Positions 23,851 through 35,215 of a stretch of DNA of 64,000 bases are shown piece by piece. The notes under the pieces are model-generated. The model was not told where the DNA came from. It saw only the letters and a list, made by a program, of their open reading frames with translations, and did not search any database. Source of the stretch: Desmodus rotundus (lineage: Eukaryota > Chordata > Mammalia > Chiroptera > Phyllostomidae); the NCBI RefSeq assembly GCF_022682495.2, contig NC_071396.1:20085735-20149734 (forward strand), in the 5' to 3' direction. The number at the start of each line of letters is the position of its first letter. The stretch's first letter is position 1. The position numbers and the translations under genes were made by a program.

Positions 23851-25085
23851 GATGTTTTTCTCAAATTTTTGTTGGTTTTAGAAATTCGCTCGCCCTGTGC
23901 TTTTTAGACCTGGCTTGCTCACACACAAGCAAAACCAGGGCAAGGAGAACAAACAAGCAGGCTGGCTGAGGCTGGCCGAGGCCGGCCACGCTCAGCGAGG
24001 CCACTGTGCGTGCTGGTGGCGAGAGTACCAGCCAAACGCATCTGAAAACTTGTTGCAGCCTCGGGGTTTAAAATACCCCCACTTCCGGCTCCTCGCTGAG
24101 GGTGTGCGCAGGGTGCCAGCGGTCACCAGCGGTGGTTTTCAAGTTGTCTGTCATAGGAGGTGTCATCAGAAGCCCGGCCCGTCTCTGATGTTATTTTTTC
24201 CACTCTTAGCTATGCAGAGCTGTGAAAGCAGATTGCTGAAAACCAGTGTTTGTTTTGAGTGCAGAAAGTGAAGGACGAATTAATTGTACTGCAGCAAGTA
24301 AAAACCAAACTCTTAAGAAAAAAACATGTGTAAACAGTGTGGAGATTGAGTTTCAAAGCCCTTGTTTTTGAAAAGTTTTAATTGTATTTCAACTAAAGCC
24401 AAACTGTCAAAACAGGGGAGGCCGATCCACCCGCTTTGAAAATGCATTAGCCTTCTTATGTAAAAGCCCACAGCTGACATCTGAGAGGAGACCGAGGGAG
24501 GGGACAGAGGGAGGGGACCGGGGAAGAGGGGACGGGCCACATGGAGCTGCCCAGCAGCGCTTCCCTGTGGGCCCTGTGCAGGTCTTCCGCTGGCTCCGCA
24601 GAGAGCTCTGCGCACAAAGGAGAGGCTTGCAAGTGTCAGGCCTGGTTTACAAAGCCTGTGGGCCCAGTGCATTGTTCACGATCATTTCCACGAGAGGAAA
24701 TGTGCAGAGATGCACAATCTAAACAGCAGGTTATAAATAACAGCAGGCTGCTCCTTCCCCCTGAGAGAGCAGCTGCGTCTGCCGGCCCCGGGCAAGGGAG
24801 CTGGGGCCTCTGCCGAACAGCCCTCCAGCCCGGGCTGGCTTTCCGGCCCTCCTCCTGTTCCAGACGCCACGCAGCCGCTTCCTCCGGAAAACAACCCTGG
24901 TGTTGAGACTGCCCTCCTGTCTGAGCTCCCATTCCCGCCTCTCCTTCAGTAGTCTTCTAGAACTTTCTAGCTTCCAGTGCAGAGATTCTTAATCCTTTTT
25001 TTTTTAATGTCAGGGAGATCTCTATAGTCATAAACCATTCTCAAATGAAATAAAACTAGAGTTAAAAAAAATTGATGATGTAAGC
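23851..25085. other. Mixed AT/GC unique DNA, possible conserved non-coding element
   Basis: 24250-24480 and 24680-24750 are AT-rich, low in CpG and free of recognisable repeats inside GC-rich DNA, which is the look of many conserved non-coding elements. No reading frame or family is recognised. Confidence 0.35.
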
Positions 25086-25459
25086 CAGAGACAGCACATA
25101 CGTGTGCAGGGCTAAGGCAGGCTTCGAACAGAGAGTGACGGGAACTGCTGGCCTGAGATTTGGGTCCCAAAGGTGGCCATGGGCCTTCTTCCTCCTCGGT
25201 CCAGTCACGGGCCCTGGGGCCTGGGGCCACCTCTGTCATTTTGTCCTTGGATGTTGACATTGTGAGACAAGCCCCGGTGCCTGCAATGTGGACACCTCTA
25301 GGATTTAGGACACTGGGCACAAGACAGCCACACTTCTCTCTCTGCCTCCTGGTTTTCTGATCTCCCCCAAAGGTGACACATCCCACACAGCCCACTGGTG
25401 GGTAGAGTAGACTTCTTGGTCTATGGTCTGGGACTCTCTGTTTGACCTTAGAAAAGAAG

Positions 25460-25690
25460 AACTAGATAAAAAAGGCAGGACACCCCGATTTTAACGTGAA
25501 TTTCGGATCAGCAGCCAATCATTTTTTTGATGCAAATCTGTCCTAAATGTTATAGCAAAAAGCATGTCCATGCAATACTTAGGACATACTTCCACTCAAA
25601 ATTAGACGTTCACATGTAACCGGTGTCCTGTACCTCATTTGTGCAATCTGGTGGCCCTTTGGAGCCCCTTGTATTCTGGGTGACCATGGG
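25460..25690. mobile_element. Palindromic non-autonomous DNA element (MITE-like)
   Basis: Imperfect inverted arms: 'caggacaccccg' near 25475 and 'cggtgtcctg' near 25621, with 'tctgtcctaaatgtta' and 'acttaggacatacttcc' as inner partners. I recall this palindromic element from other mammalian genomes but cannot name the family with certainty. Confidence 0.6.
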
Positions 25691-26685
25691 CCCCACCGCC
25701 CAGGAAGAGAGCCTGCGGGCTGTTCTCCTGCAGCCCCAGGGCCAGACGCTCCTTGCCGCTGCCTCCTCCGTCCTGCTATGTCCTCTCCTTGTCTGTCATG
25801 GCACTGGAGTCATTAGTCATGCTTCTAGGCCCACGAGCCTCTTCTGGCTGAGACTGTGTCTGTCCACCTGCGGGCCTGGGACACAGCAGGTGCTCAGGAA
25901 GTGCAAGTAGAGCAGTGGCCTGGAGGGAGAGGGACAGTAGTCTTCCTGGGTCACACCCAGACTGTGGGGCCGTCCTTCTGGCAACTTCCAAGTGTCTGGG
26001 AAGCCAGCGGAAGCCACCACGCAACTCCCATAATGATAGCTTTCTCCTTTCTTATTCCAAACAGTTTGGAGTCTTTAAAAAAAATTGTTCTTGGGAAGGA
26101 GCAGAGGATGCGGGAAACTCAGGAATTGGCCGCCAATGGAAACCAGGAAAGGAGTGCCTCTAATTGAAAGCAGCCAGCGCCCAGCTGCATCTGCGGCTCA
26201 GAGGCCAGCTGATCCCCTGCTGGCTGGTGCCCTGGGCAGGCGGCCTGCACAGGCCCTCAAAGAGAAGGGTCAGGGTTGTGTCAGGCCCTCTCCGCCAGAC
26301 ATCTTCACCTCCCCCACCCGCCAGACATCTTCACCTCCCCCACCAAAGCGGACGCTGGGCCCCGAGCTGGGTGCTCAGAAGTGCAGAGTATGAGGAAGCT
26401 TGGAGCTGCTCACAGCCACCTTCTACCCCTTTCATCACACCCAGAAAAGTCCCCTTTCAAGTTTGCCAAGAAACGCTCTCAGCACACGCAGTTACTGCCG
26501 AGTGCCGTTGCTGGACTCTGAGTCTCCAGGACCTTCCTGCAGCAACATACATGTCAGAGCCCCGCCGCAGCCCAGCAGCACCGTGCTCATTGCACAGACC
26601 CCAGGGAGGCCCAGGAATGGGACCCCTGGTCCATGGTCACACAGCAAGTTGTTCATTCACATCACAGATGAGCGTTAGATGAGCG
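25691..26685. other. Unique-looking DNA
   Basis: No gene is recognised. It includes the 26-base tandem duplication at 26292-26343. Confidence 0.45.
26292..26343. repeat. Perfect two-copy tandem repeat, 26-base unit
   Basis: Two identical head-to-tail copies of a 26-base unit starting ccgccagacatcttcacctc. The absence of differences suggests a recent duplication or an assembly slip. Confidence 0.85.
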
Positions 26686-26689
26686 TTCT

Positions 26690-26890
26690 CAACTCAGGCA
26701 TTGGGGAGACGGAGATGAGGAAGATGCTGTTCCTGGCAAAATCGGACAGAAGGAAGGCAGATACATCTTGAGCCCACAGGAATGCAGTGGGGGACGGGAC
26801 AGGTTAGCAGCCTTTGAGAGCTATGAATCACACCATGGGGCAGGAGAGAGTGGTTTTGCTGGGCAGAGACCTGAGGGAGCATAGTCAGAC
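26690..26890 (-). mobile_element. Possible LINE-2 fragment
   Basis: The order of 'ttggggagacggagatgagg', 'ctgttcctggcaaaatcg' and a purine-rich continuation resembles an antisense L2 3' region, but divergence is high. Confidence 0.35.
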
Positions 26891-28005
26891 AGGGCACTGA
26901 GGTTATAGGTCAAAACCGGTGTGTGGTACTGAGGTCAAGCCTCTGGGTCACGGCTCTGAGACATCAGGCAAATCAGCATGGTCAAAGGGCCAGATGATAA
27001 AGATGGAGGAACGGAGGGTGGCCGTAAGGAGCCCTGGGCCTAGTGGTGCCTCTGACAGCAAAATGTGGACAGGGCATCTTCCCCTTCAGGGGCCTCCCCT
27101 GAGTTTTTCATCTGAAACTAGGGGGGCTGGTTGGGTGGTGTCTAAGATCTCTTTTAGTGCTGACATTCCAGAATTTGCCTTGAGGCCCTAGACCGTGGTC
27201 CACTGCTGACTCAGCCACATCAGCCTTGGCGTGGTCCATGGAGACCATCCCTGCGTGACCCAGCAGATGGTCACTGAGTGCCTACGATGCGCCTGGCTGC
27301 AGTGGGGTCACAGCACACAGTCTGTCCACTGACCGAGGAGCCACACTGTCTGCGGGAAGCACTCCTCTCGGCCGTGTGCCTGCTGGACTCTGTACACTCA
27401 CTTACATCGCCCCTGCTCACCGGCCATGCAGACAGGAGGCCTCAGCAAGTTCTCCCTTGGACCTCGGGGGGCTCATCTGCAGCTCGGGTGTGCGCAGCCT
27501 GTCCTCAGGGCGTGGGAGCTGAGGCTGAAGCAGACCAGTGCCCCCTGATGAGGAGATTGTTCCAGAGCCAGTGGTCAGGGTGTCAGGCAGCCCCCAGGGA
27601 GGACAGTGAGCTAACTGGTAGGTGAGTGACCGTGCATGGGTACCCGGAAGAGGCCCTTTAAAGAGGAAAACCGGCAGTGATACAGCTAGAGTTGTTGAAA
27701 TAGGCATTCCCTTGCTGATAGCTGATGCAAAAGACTCAAAGAAAATGCAGATCTTTAGGGAAAAGGCAATAATTAGACCCTGGGCTTGGGGAAGGAGGCA
27801 GGGAGAGCAGGCGCAGTGGTGAGGCTGTGCCCTCTAGAGGGGCTGGGAGTTTTCACGTCCTTCTTCGGGGCATCAGAAGGCTGGGTCACAACCTAATTCT
27901 TCACGGCGGGAGGAGACGCCCGGGTCCGACCCCACTGCTGTCCTAGTGTAACTGTGAAGGTTCCCAAGTTCATCCTCAAAAGTACAGTTTGAACAATATA
28001 TTACC
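26891..28005. other. No feature recognised
   Basis: GC-rich unique-looking DNA up to the hAT-type element. Confidence 0.45.
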
Positions 28006-28206
28006 CAGGGGTCTCCAACCTGCATCCCAAGGGCTGCCTGTGGCCCAGGATGGCTCGAATTTGGCCCAACACAAAATCACTAAAATTTACTTAAAACCTT
28101 TTTTTTTGCTCATCTGTTTTCATTAGTGTTTGTGTATTTAATGTACGGCCAAAGACAACTCTTCTTCCAGCGTGGCCCAGAGATGCCAAAAGGTTGGACA
28201 CCCCTA
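28006..28206. mobile_element. hAT-type miniature transposon
   Basis: A 201-base element with terminal inverted repeats. The left end reads caggggtctccaacctgc; the right end, reverse complemented, reads taggggtgtccaaccttt. The interior is short, with 'tgtggcccagga' and 'tggcccagagatg' near the ends, and has no transposase. An 8-base target duplication, expected for hAT elements, is no longer clear (atattacc on the left, catggtca on the right), so the copy is old or its flanks have changed. Confidence 0.78.
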
Positions 28207-29004
28207 CATGGTCACCTTTGCAGAACTGAACCAAATGACCAGTTTGAAAGTTCAAGTGACTGGATTAGGGAACACGAGTTTCTGAAAGAATAACGCAGCT
28301 TCCCCGACAACTGAGAAGGGCCCCACGACGCGGCACTTGCTCCCCAGGAAGCTCCGGTGCTTCTCCGTGGGGATGACTTGTCATGGGTCGTACCGCTTCC
28401 CACTGCCAGGTTCATCCCAAGGTCCTGGTCTTTAGAACGGAGAGCTTGCAGACCCAAAATGACGAGGCAGCACTGTGGGTGCTGTGGCAAATCCGCCTGT
28501 CGGGCCACTGTCCCCTCCACGCCCCCTGAATCAACCACCCACTCTCTGTCCTATCCCCCATGATCTCAGGGCCCTGGAGAATGTGTCTAATTCAGGGAGC
28601 GCTGCCCAGGGCTGTCCCAGAATCACTGCACCCAAAGGACGCTTGGGGCCTCGGACAGCAGCTGGTCCTGCTGCGCTGCCTGGGTAACCGAAGGCCTGGG
28701 GTTCTCGGGAGGCGTGTGGGCAGCAGGCTGGTGAGAGGACTAAACAAAGACAAACCTGCTGTCATCTCTGCTCGCACGGCCTCCTCTGTGGATGAGGTGG
28801 CTCTGACCCCGCAAGGTGCGAGGCACCGGGCATGGGCTCTGGGAACCCCACATGCGGAGTGTTCCCACTTCCCCTTTGCTGTGTCTGCAGAACTGAACTG
28901 GCTGGAGACGGAGAGGTGCTGGTGCGCCGTGTCAGACGGAAGTGCTTTGTTCCCACTGAGGTTGCAGCTGGTGTCTCTTCCATGTCCCAGGGAACAGTGG
29001 CTAT
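28207..29004. other. No feature recognised
   Basis: GC-rich unique-looking DNA. A 147-codon minus frame and a 164-codon plus frame overlap here, which argues against either being a gene. Confidence 0.45.
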
Positions 29005-29775
29005 CAGAGCCTCTCCCTGTCCTCGTAGAGCTCACTCTGCAGAAGGCGAGATGACAAGCAGGTGACGTAGGTCAGGTAGTGCTGGGATCACCGGGTAAGC
29101 CTTCTGAAAGGAGGTGGCACTTGGAATAAGACGTGATAATTTATGAGAAGCACTTAAAGCCAGCATTAAGGCCCCAAGGCAGGACCTAATCCATGTCTGA
29201 AGGAGAGTTAAGGCCACAGGAACCAGACATGCAGGTGGGACAAGAGCAGGGGGACCAAAGACCAGCCGATGGGTCACCTTATGTGCCATGGTACCGACTT
29301 TGGGGTTTGTGGGCTTTTTTCTAATTGTGATGGGAAGTCACTGGAAGCTTTGATCAGAGGAGTGAAGCTACCCGATTGACATTTTAAATGGATCATTCTA
29401 GAAAATGTATGAAAACCAGATGGTAGAAGGGCATGGGGGGGAAGTTTTAGGAGGTGATTGCAATCGCTGGGCTGAGAGTCAGTGGGGGGGCTGGTCCGGT
29501 GGCAGTGGCGGAGGCCATGAGATGGGACAAGGTCCTGGCTACACCTTGAGGGTAGAGCTTTCGGATTTGTCGATGGGTTGGATATGGAGAGTGAGTGAAA
29601 GGGGAGTCACTGGTGATGCTGAGCATCTTAGCCCTGGCCGGGTGGCGATTCCACTTGTGGAGGTGGGACCACTGGGGGCGGGGCCACTGGGGGCATCAGG
29701 AGTTTGGTTTTGGACATTATGACTTTGAGATGGGACCTAGATACCAATGTGGAGGTGTTGCGTAGCAGTTGTATA
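29005..29775 (-). mobile_element. LINE-2 fragment, about 770 bases
   Basis: Read on the plus strand this is antisense L2: 'tgtcctcgtagagctcactc', 'gccatggtaccgactttgg', 'tgatgggaagtcactggaag', 'gattgcaatcgctgggctg', 'tttggttttggacattatga'. It covers the end of the L2 ORF2 and the 3' UTR and is directly followed by an L1 tail in the opposite orientation. Confidence 0.8.
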
Positions 29776-29784
29776 TATTTTGTA

Positions 29785-30395
29785 ACAGCTGTGATCTTAA
29801 AAATATTTAACAGTTTCTCAAAAAAAAAAATCAGACATGGAATTTCCGTATGATCCAGCAACTTTACTTCTGGGCACATGCCCAGAAGAAGCGAGAGCAG
29901 GGGCGTGACCAGATGTTTGTAGATGTTCATAGCAGCATCGTCCACAAGAGCCGCAAGGCTGAAACAACCCACGTGCCCCTCAGCGCACGGATGGAGGGGT
30001 CAACAAAATGTGGCCGTGGGAGCAATGGAATATTACTCAGCCTTAGAAAGACAGGGAATTTGGACACAGTCTGCAACGTGGCTGAGCCTTGAGGAAATTC
30101 TGCTGAGTGAAGAGAGCCTGTCACAAAAGGACAGGTACTGCATCTGGGTGCCTACAGGTGTCAACGTCACTGAGAGCAGAGGGGGAGGGTGGTGCTGGGG
30201 GCAGGGGGAGGGGAGAAGGCTTCCGTGGTTTCTGGGCACAGAGTTTCAGTTTGGGAAGATGAAAGCTTCTGGAGATGGTGGTGGGGGTGGCTGTACCATG
30301 ATGTGATGTACTTAATGCCACTAAACTGTACTATGAACATGGTTACATGGTAAGTTTTAAGTTATGCATAGTTTAGCCCAGTAAAAAGAATTCGC
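29785..30395 (+). mobile_element. LINE-1 ORF2 end and 3' UTR
   Basis: Sense L1 landmarks: 'cgtatgatccagcaacttta', 'gttcatagcagcatcgtcca', 'caatggaatattactcagcc', 'tgagtgaagagagcctgtca' and 'tgtacttaatgccactaaac'. The ORF2 C-terminal reading frame is broken by stops and indels. The element is 5' truncated. Confidence 0.92.
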
Positions 30396-33300
30396 CCATG
30401 ACCATGGCAAGCGTTCTGGCCAGAGTGTGCACCGGCCACGAAGAACAGGTCCAACTGCAGCAGGTGCCTTGCACCAAAGTCACCCCAAAGTCATGTCTCC
30501 AAAGCCAGGGTCTGGGAGGGGCAGCCCCTGCCTTAGGTCTTCGAAGCCTCTTGCTGCACGGTCAGCATCAGGATGTCTGACCCTGCATTTGCGACCCTCT
30601 GCGACCTGCCCTTGGACTGCCTGTCAGATAGACATCGCCGGCCACGCCCCTCCCCCACGGAGGTGGGCTTCTCCTTGCCTGTTACACAGTCCCGAGGGGT
30701 CCACTGTTTTTCTCAGGCTCTGCCTTTCAGCTGTGCCCTTGAGTTCCTCCATCCCTTTTAGCAATTGTTGCCCGTTAGGTAGGTTGAGACTGTGTCTCTT
30801 TCCATTCCAACTTTCTTCCGCTCGTTTCGCTCATTTCTCATGACTTTGAAGTGGCTTTGAGCATTCTGAGGATCCGGCTAAGGGAGAACGACATTGGGGA
30901 GATGCTGAGTTTGGGTTTGGTGCGATGTCTGCGAGTTTGCGGTCTCCTCACACAGGCTAAGTCATTACCAGCTGTTCTGGTGTAGGAATGGCTTCCTGTG
31001 CTGGTTCGGGGGGTATTGTCGCCTGGGGCCACAGGGCCTGGGGCCACGTCACAGTGTGGACAGACACTATGCCATCCGTGTCCAGAGCCAGGTCTTTGGG
31101 AAACAGGAGGGGAACTTGCACCATGCGAAGCCAAATCTGGTCCATGGGGAGATTCAGGCACCAGGCGTGCAAAATCATAAGGAGAAAATCCCGCTTCCTT
31201 TGAAACCTGGTGGAAAGGGAAGTTCTCTGTGGTCAGGAACATGCCCAGCAACGCGGCACATACAACACGACTGCACAGGGCCCGCTTACGAAGGCGGGGC
31301 CCTGATCACTGACGGGGAGTCGAGGGGGACATGGTGGCTGGGGAGCCCTGAGAGGACTGCGGCTGTGCAGTGGGTGTGTGGTCCCTGTGTTGGAACGCAC
31401 CGTCCTGACACGTGCACATGTTATATATTTTGTGTGTGTATGTTGCGTACGGACACGCTGTACCACATATATGATATGTGTGCCAGATGTCTAAATTAGG
31501 AGACACTGTGTAACACAGACATAGAATTTTACTCCGCAGCAACCAACAAGTCAAAGGGAGCCCGACGGAGTTCGGGGTTCTCGTCAGTCCCTCGACAGGC
31601 AGGTTGTCCAAGCCCCGTGCAGGTTCCAGGATGGTCTGGTCGTTCCCAGGTGTGCAGAAGGAAGGGGCTTACAAGCGAGGCCCACTGTTGTCAACGTCCC
31701 CAGGACTGGCTGGTGTGCAAGGAGGGTGTGAGAGAGGAACGGGGTTTGTTCAGTGTTCTGGGAACTGGGCTGGGGACCCCGGCCCATGGGGAGAAGTGAG
31801 GAGCGAGCAGCACCCAAATGCACGCCCACTTGAAGGCGGGTCCGTGGACTCGGTGAGAGCGGCGCACCCACCAGAGGCTGGAAGGGAGTCGGCAGGCACA
31901 GGAAGGCGGGGGGCACATGGGCTGGGACACAGGCACACCAAGCTCCAGACCCCAAACCTCTCCTTGTAGGTGGGAGAAGATGGGAACGGTTTTAGCTTTT
32001 GAAAATTGTAAATCTGCCCGGGAGCTGGTTTGGCTGATGGGATGGAAAATTCTGGGGGTTAAAATTCAAATAAGAATAATAGCCCCGGAGTCAGGAGTGC
32101 AGTTTTACTTAAATTATGCTCCCAGAGCTCTGTGAAGTCCATCCAAACACAATTAATACTGTTTTTTTTTTTTTACTACAGAGGGTAAGTTTTGATTTTG
32201 AGGGTACACGCACATGTGTGAGTGAACACATAATATACACACGTATGTGCCACACAGACTAACAGGAAGATGAAAGGTATCCTCATGTTGGCGGGAGGTG
32301 TCGAGGGAGGAAGCTGGTGACGATGCTCTGGTGTGGGAACCCCTGAGCAGCTTGCTCGGCCGAGCTCGGACGGGCCTGTGCACCCTGTACGTCCTCTCTC
32401 TGCCTTCGAAAGTCACACTCCAGCCCTACGATGCCACCTTTTCTCCTGCTCTCTCTCTCTTCCTCTCTCTCTCTCCCCCTTCTGCCCACCTCCTCTCTCT
32501 CACCAGCCCTCCCAGGCATGCTCCTGTTCCAGCATTTACACCTGCTTCTCTTTTGGAGGAAAGGAAAACACGCCTGTTATTAAGATCGGGGTCGGCCACA
32601 CAGTAGGAGCAGAGCTTCAGGAGTGAGATGGTTGAGGCAGGGAAGAGGCGCAGGTTGGGGCCCGAGTGGCTGAGTTGTCAACGTCTCTGGGAGTCCTGGA
32701 GACGGCAGGCCCCAAGGAGCAGGAGAGAGTTCGCTTTTGGGGAGGTTGTGGGTCTGTCTGGCCCTGGGCACAGAGCTGGCCGTGGCTGCACTTCTGATTG
32801 TGCCGACACAGGCAGCTTTATACTGGACGCAGGGCCGAACCTCAGGAGGAGACGCGGTGACCCTGGACCACCGCCTGGCGTCTCAGCATCCTGAGCATCT
32901 CCACTGGTTCTGGGGCCCCTGTTCCAAGCCTGGACAAGCTTCTTCTCTAAACTAAGCTCTAGCTCTGATGGGCATGCAGGCTGCAGTTAACGTCCCAGGC
33001 CCTTAGATGTGGTTCCTTCCCTTTTATCCTGGCACATTTTTTCTCAAGCTTGGTAAAATGAAAAGTGTGGCTTTCTGCCCTGATGGTCTTCATGTCGAGA
33101 AGCCCAGCCTCTCCCAGCTGGGAGCCCAGCTCTGCACTGAGGCTGACTGCGCTCCCGCCTGAGCAGGGACCACCGGGTGCAGAGCCCGGAGCACCTTCAC
33201 GCTGGGGCCAGAGGCTCCCAAACTCCTCCTGGTGACAGAGTTCTTCCGTGAAATCCGGTGGGGAGACCTAAAGCGGAAGAAGGAAGACTGCTTTGTCCGT

Positions 33301-33941
33301 GAAGATGGATGGGGGTTGGGTGGGGGACAGAAGGCTCCCAGAGGTTAAGGGCGCACCCAGACCTACTGTGGACTCCTGAGCTGATGCCGGAACCCAGGGC
33401 TCACGTCCCGGCTTTGGCGTGCCCCCAACCCAGCCTGAAACCCCGCAGGCTCAGTCAGCATCAGAAAGAGCGTGTCCCCAGTCCCAGGGGCAGTCCACGA
33501 ACCACAGCACCTCCCTCCAGGGCTCTTCCTTCAAGTCACTTTCAGTCCCCCAGAGTCCTCCCCACCTGGGTGCCTGCCAGCCCCTCCCTGTCTCCCCTCA
33601 GGTCTCAGCCTCATTCTGCTCCTGTGGCTGCTGAGCAAGTCTCCCTCCCCTGGGTCTTCCCAGTCTGCAGGGACCAGCCGAGCCCCAGGGTGGCTGTCAT
33701 GCCACCGATGACAGGGCCGAGAGGTGCAGGGAGAGCGTGCTGGCTCCTAGGATGTGGGTTGGACAGGTGGGAGGCTGCCCCTCCAGCCTAGATGGGGCCT
33801 GTCCAGGGAGGAAGCCTGGGGCTTCTAAGCAGGGCACCTCTGAGTTCTTCATCGTCCTTCCCAGCAGAGCCCCCGGAAATTGGTGGAGCTTGGTGGGTTT
33901 CCTTCCAATTCGAAATCTAAAATTACCTTAGAGGGTAGTTT
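30396..33941. other. GC-rich unique-looking DNA, 3.5 kb
   Basis: No gene or clear transposon is recognised. 30980-31070 contains the direct repeat 'gcctggggccac' twice. 32160-32174 is a T-run and 32440-32500 is CT-rich. 32050-32120 is AT-rich and repeat-free. Confidence 0.45.
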
Positions 33942-34207
33942 AAAAATGTACCTCTTTTTTTTTAAATTTACATATTTTTTAAAATTTTTATTGTTATTCA
34001 ATTACAATTGTATGCCTTTTCTCCCCATCCCTCCACCCCACCCCAGCTGAACCCACCTCCCTCCCCCACCTCCACCCTCCCCCTTGATTTTGTCCATGTG
34101 TCCTTTATAGTAGTTCCTGTAATCCCCTCTCCTCACTGTCCCCTCCCCACTCCCCCCTGACCATTGTTAGATTGTTCTTAACTTCAATGTCAAAAATGTA
34201 CCTCTTT
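33942..34207 (-). mobile_element. Recent truncated LINE-1 insertion with perfect target duplication
   Basis: A 234-base insert (33958-34191) lies between two identical 16-base copies of aaaaatgtacctcttt (33942-33957 and 34192-34207). The insert begins with a T-rich tail and continues 'tattgttattcaattacaat', 'ccaccccaccccagctgaac' and 'tttgtccatgtgtcc', the antisense 3' end of a bat-type L1. Perfect duplications, an intact T-rich tail and severe 5' truncation are hallmarks of a young target-primed insertion. Confidence 0.9.
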
Positions 34208-34479
34208 ATAGCACGTGAGTTCTGGCAGCAGTCAGAGCGAGGTCAGCACCCAGATACCAAGATCCACTGGTTACAGAAGTTGGGTGCCAGGTGAGGGTCA
34301 TGGTGGACCCCCATCGTGACCCCCACCGTGACCCTCAGCGTTGCAGAAGTGGGTGGAGGTGCCAGGGGGTCCCAGATGCCACCACAGTGCACTGCCCAGA
34401 GAAGAGAAAAGAATGCGGAGGGGTGAGGAGGCGAGGAGGAGAGGAGGTGCGAGCGTAGGAGAAGCGCGGGCATTTTTCC

Positions 34480-34645
34480 GATCGCCTGCTCTGTGCTCTG
34501 CACCTTGCACGCACTTCCGTACCAAGTTCATCATGCGACCGCCCTGGGGTAGGAGCTACTCTGCTCGCTTCACAAACCCAGCGAGGAAACGCACAGAACG
34601 CTAAGTTTCTCAAGGTCGTCCAGCGAAGCTGTGTGTGTCCTTTGA
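34480..34645 (-). mobile_element. MIR SINE relic
   Basis: 'cgaccgccctggggtaggag', 'gcgaggaaacgcacagaac' and 'tttctcaaggtcgtccagc' match a diverged antisense MIR. Confidence 0.6.
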
Positions 34646-34984
34646 AGTGGGGAAGGGGACAGGAATGAAGGAGGCAGACAGGAAAGAGAGGGGAAGGCGT
34701 GGCTAGACGCACTTCCTGGGCACACTCCAGAGAGGAGTGCTGTCACCTGCGGATGGTCATCCCGCCTGTGGCCTCCCAGGGAGGAGGCTGCTCGCCAGGC
34801 CCATGTGGGGTCGCCATCCCGCTGAGTTCGGTCCAGTTCCTGTCCCTTCCCCCTTGCCACCCACCTTCCATCTGCGTCTTCCAGGTTCATCTGCTGCGGG
34901 ACAGGCCGAGCTGTGCAGTTACCTAGGACTGAATGCAAGAAAGATTTGGAAAGTGATAAATTGTGAGCAACAGAGAGGGGACAA

Positions 34985-35215
34985 GCCGGCTTTGGAACCA
35001 GACAGACCCACTCAAGCCCCAGCTCTGCTGCTGACCGGCTGACAGACTCTGGGCGAATCACTAAAGGTCTCCGAGTCCTGGAACTCACAACACGGGGCCA
35101 ATGATAGTGTTTCTCTCACAAGGCTGTTTTAGGACAAAATGAGATCACGTATATAAAACACGAGGCACCAAACCTGGCACATACTGAATGCACACAGTCC
35201 ACGGGTGTTTATTAC
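34985..35215 (+). mobile_element. MIR SINE, near full length
   Basis: Sense MIR order: 'ccccagctctgctgctgacc', 'tctgggcgaatcactaaagg', 'gacaaaatgagatcacgtat', 'caaacctggcacatactgaa'. Confidence 0.85.
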
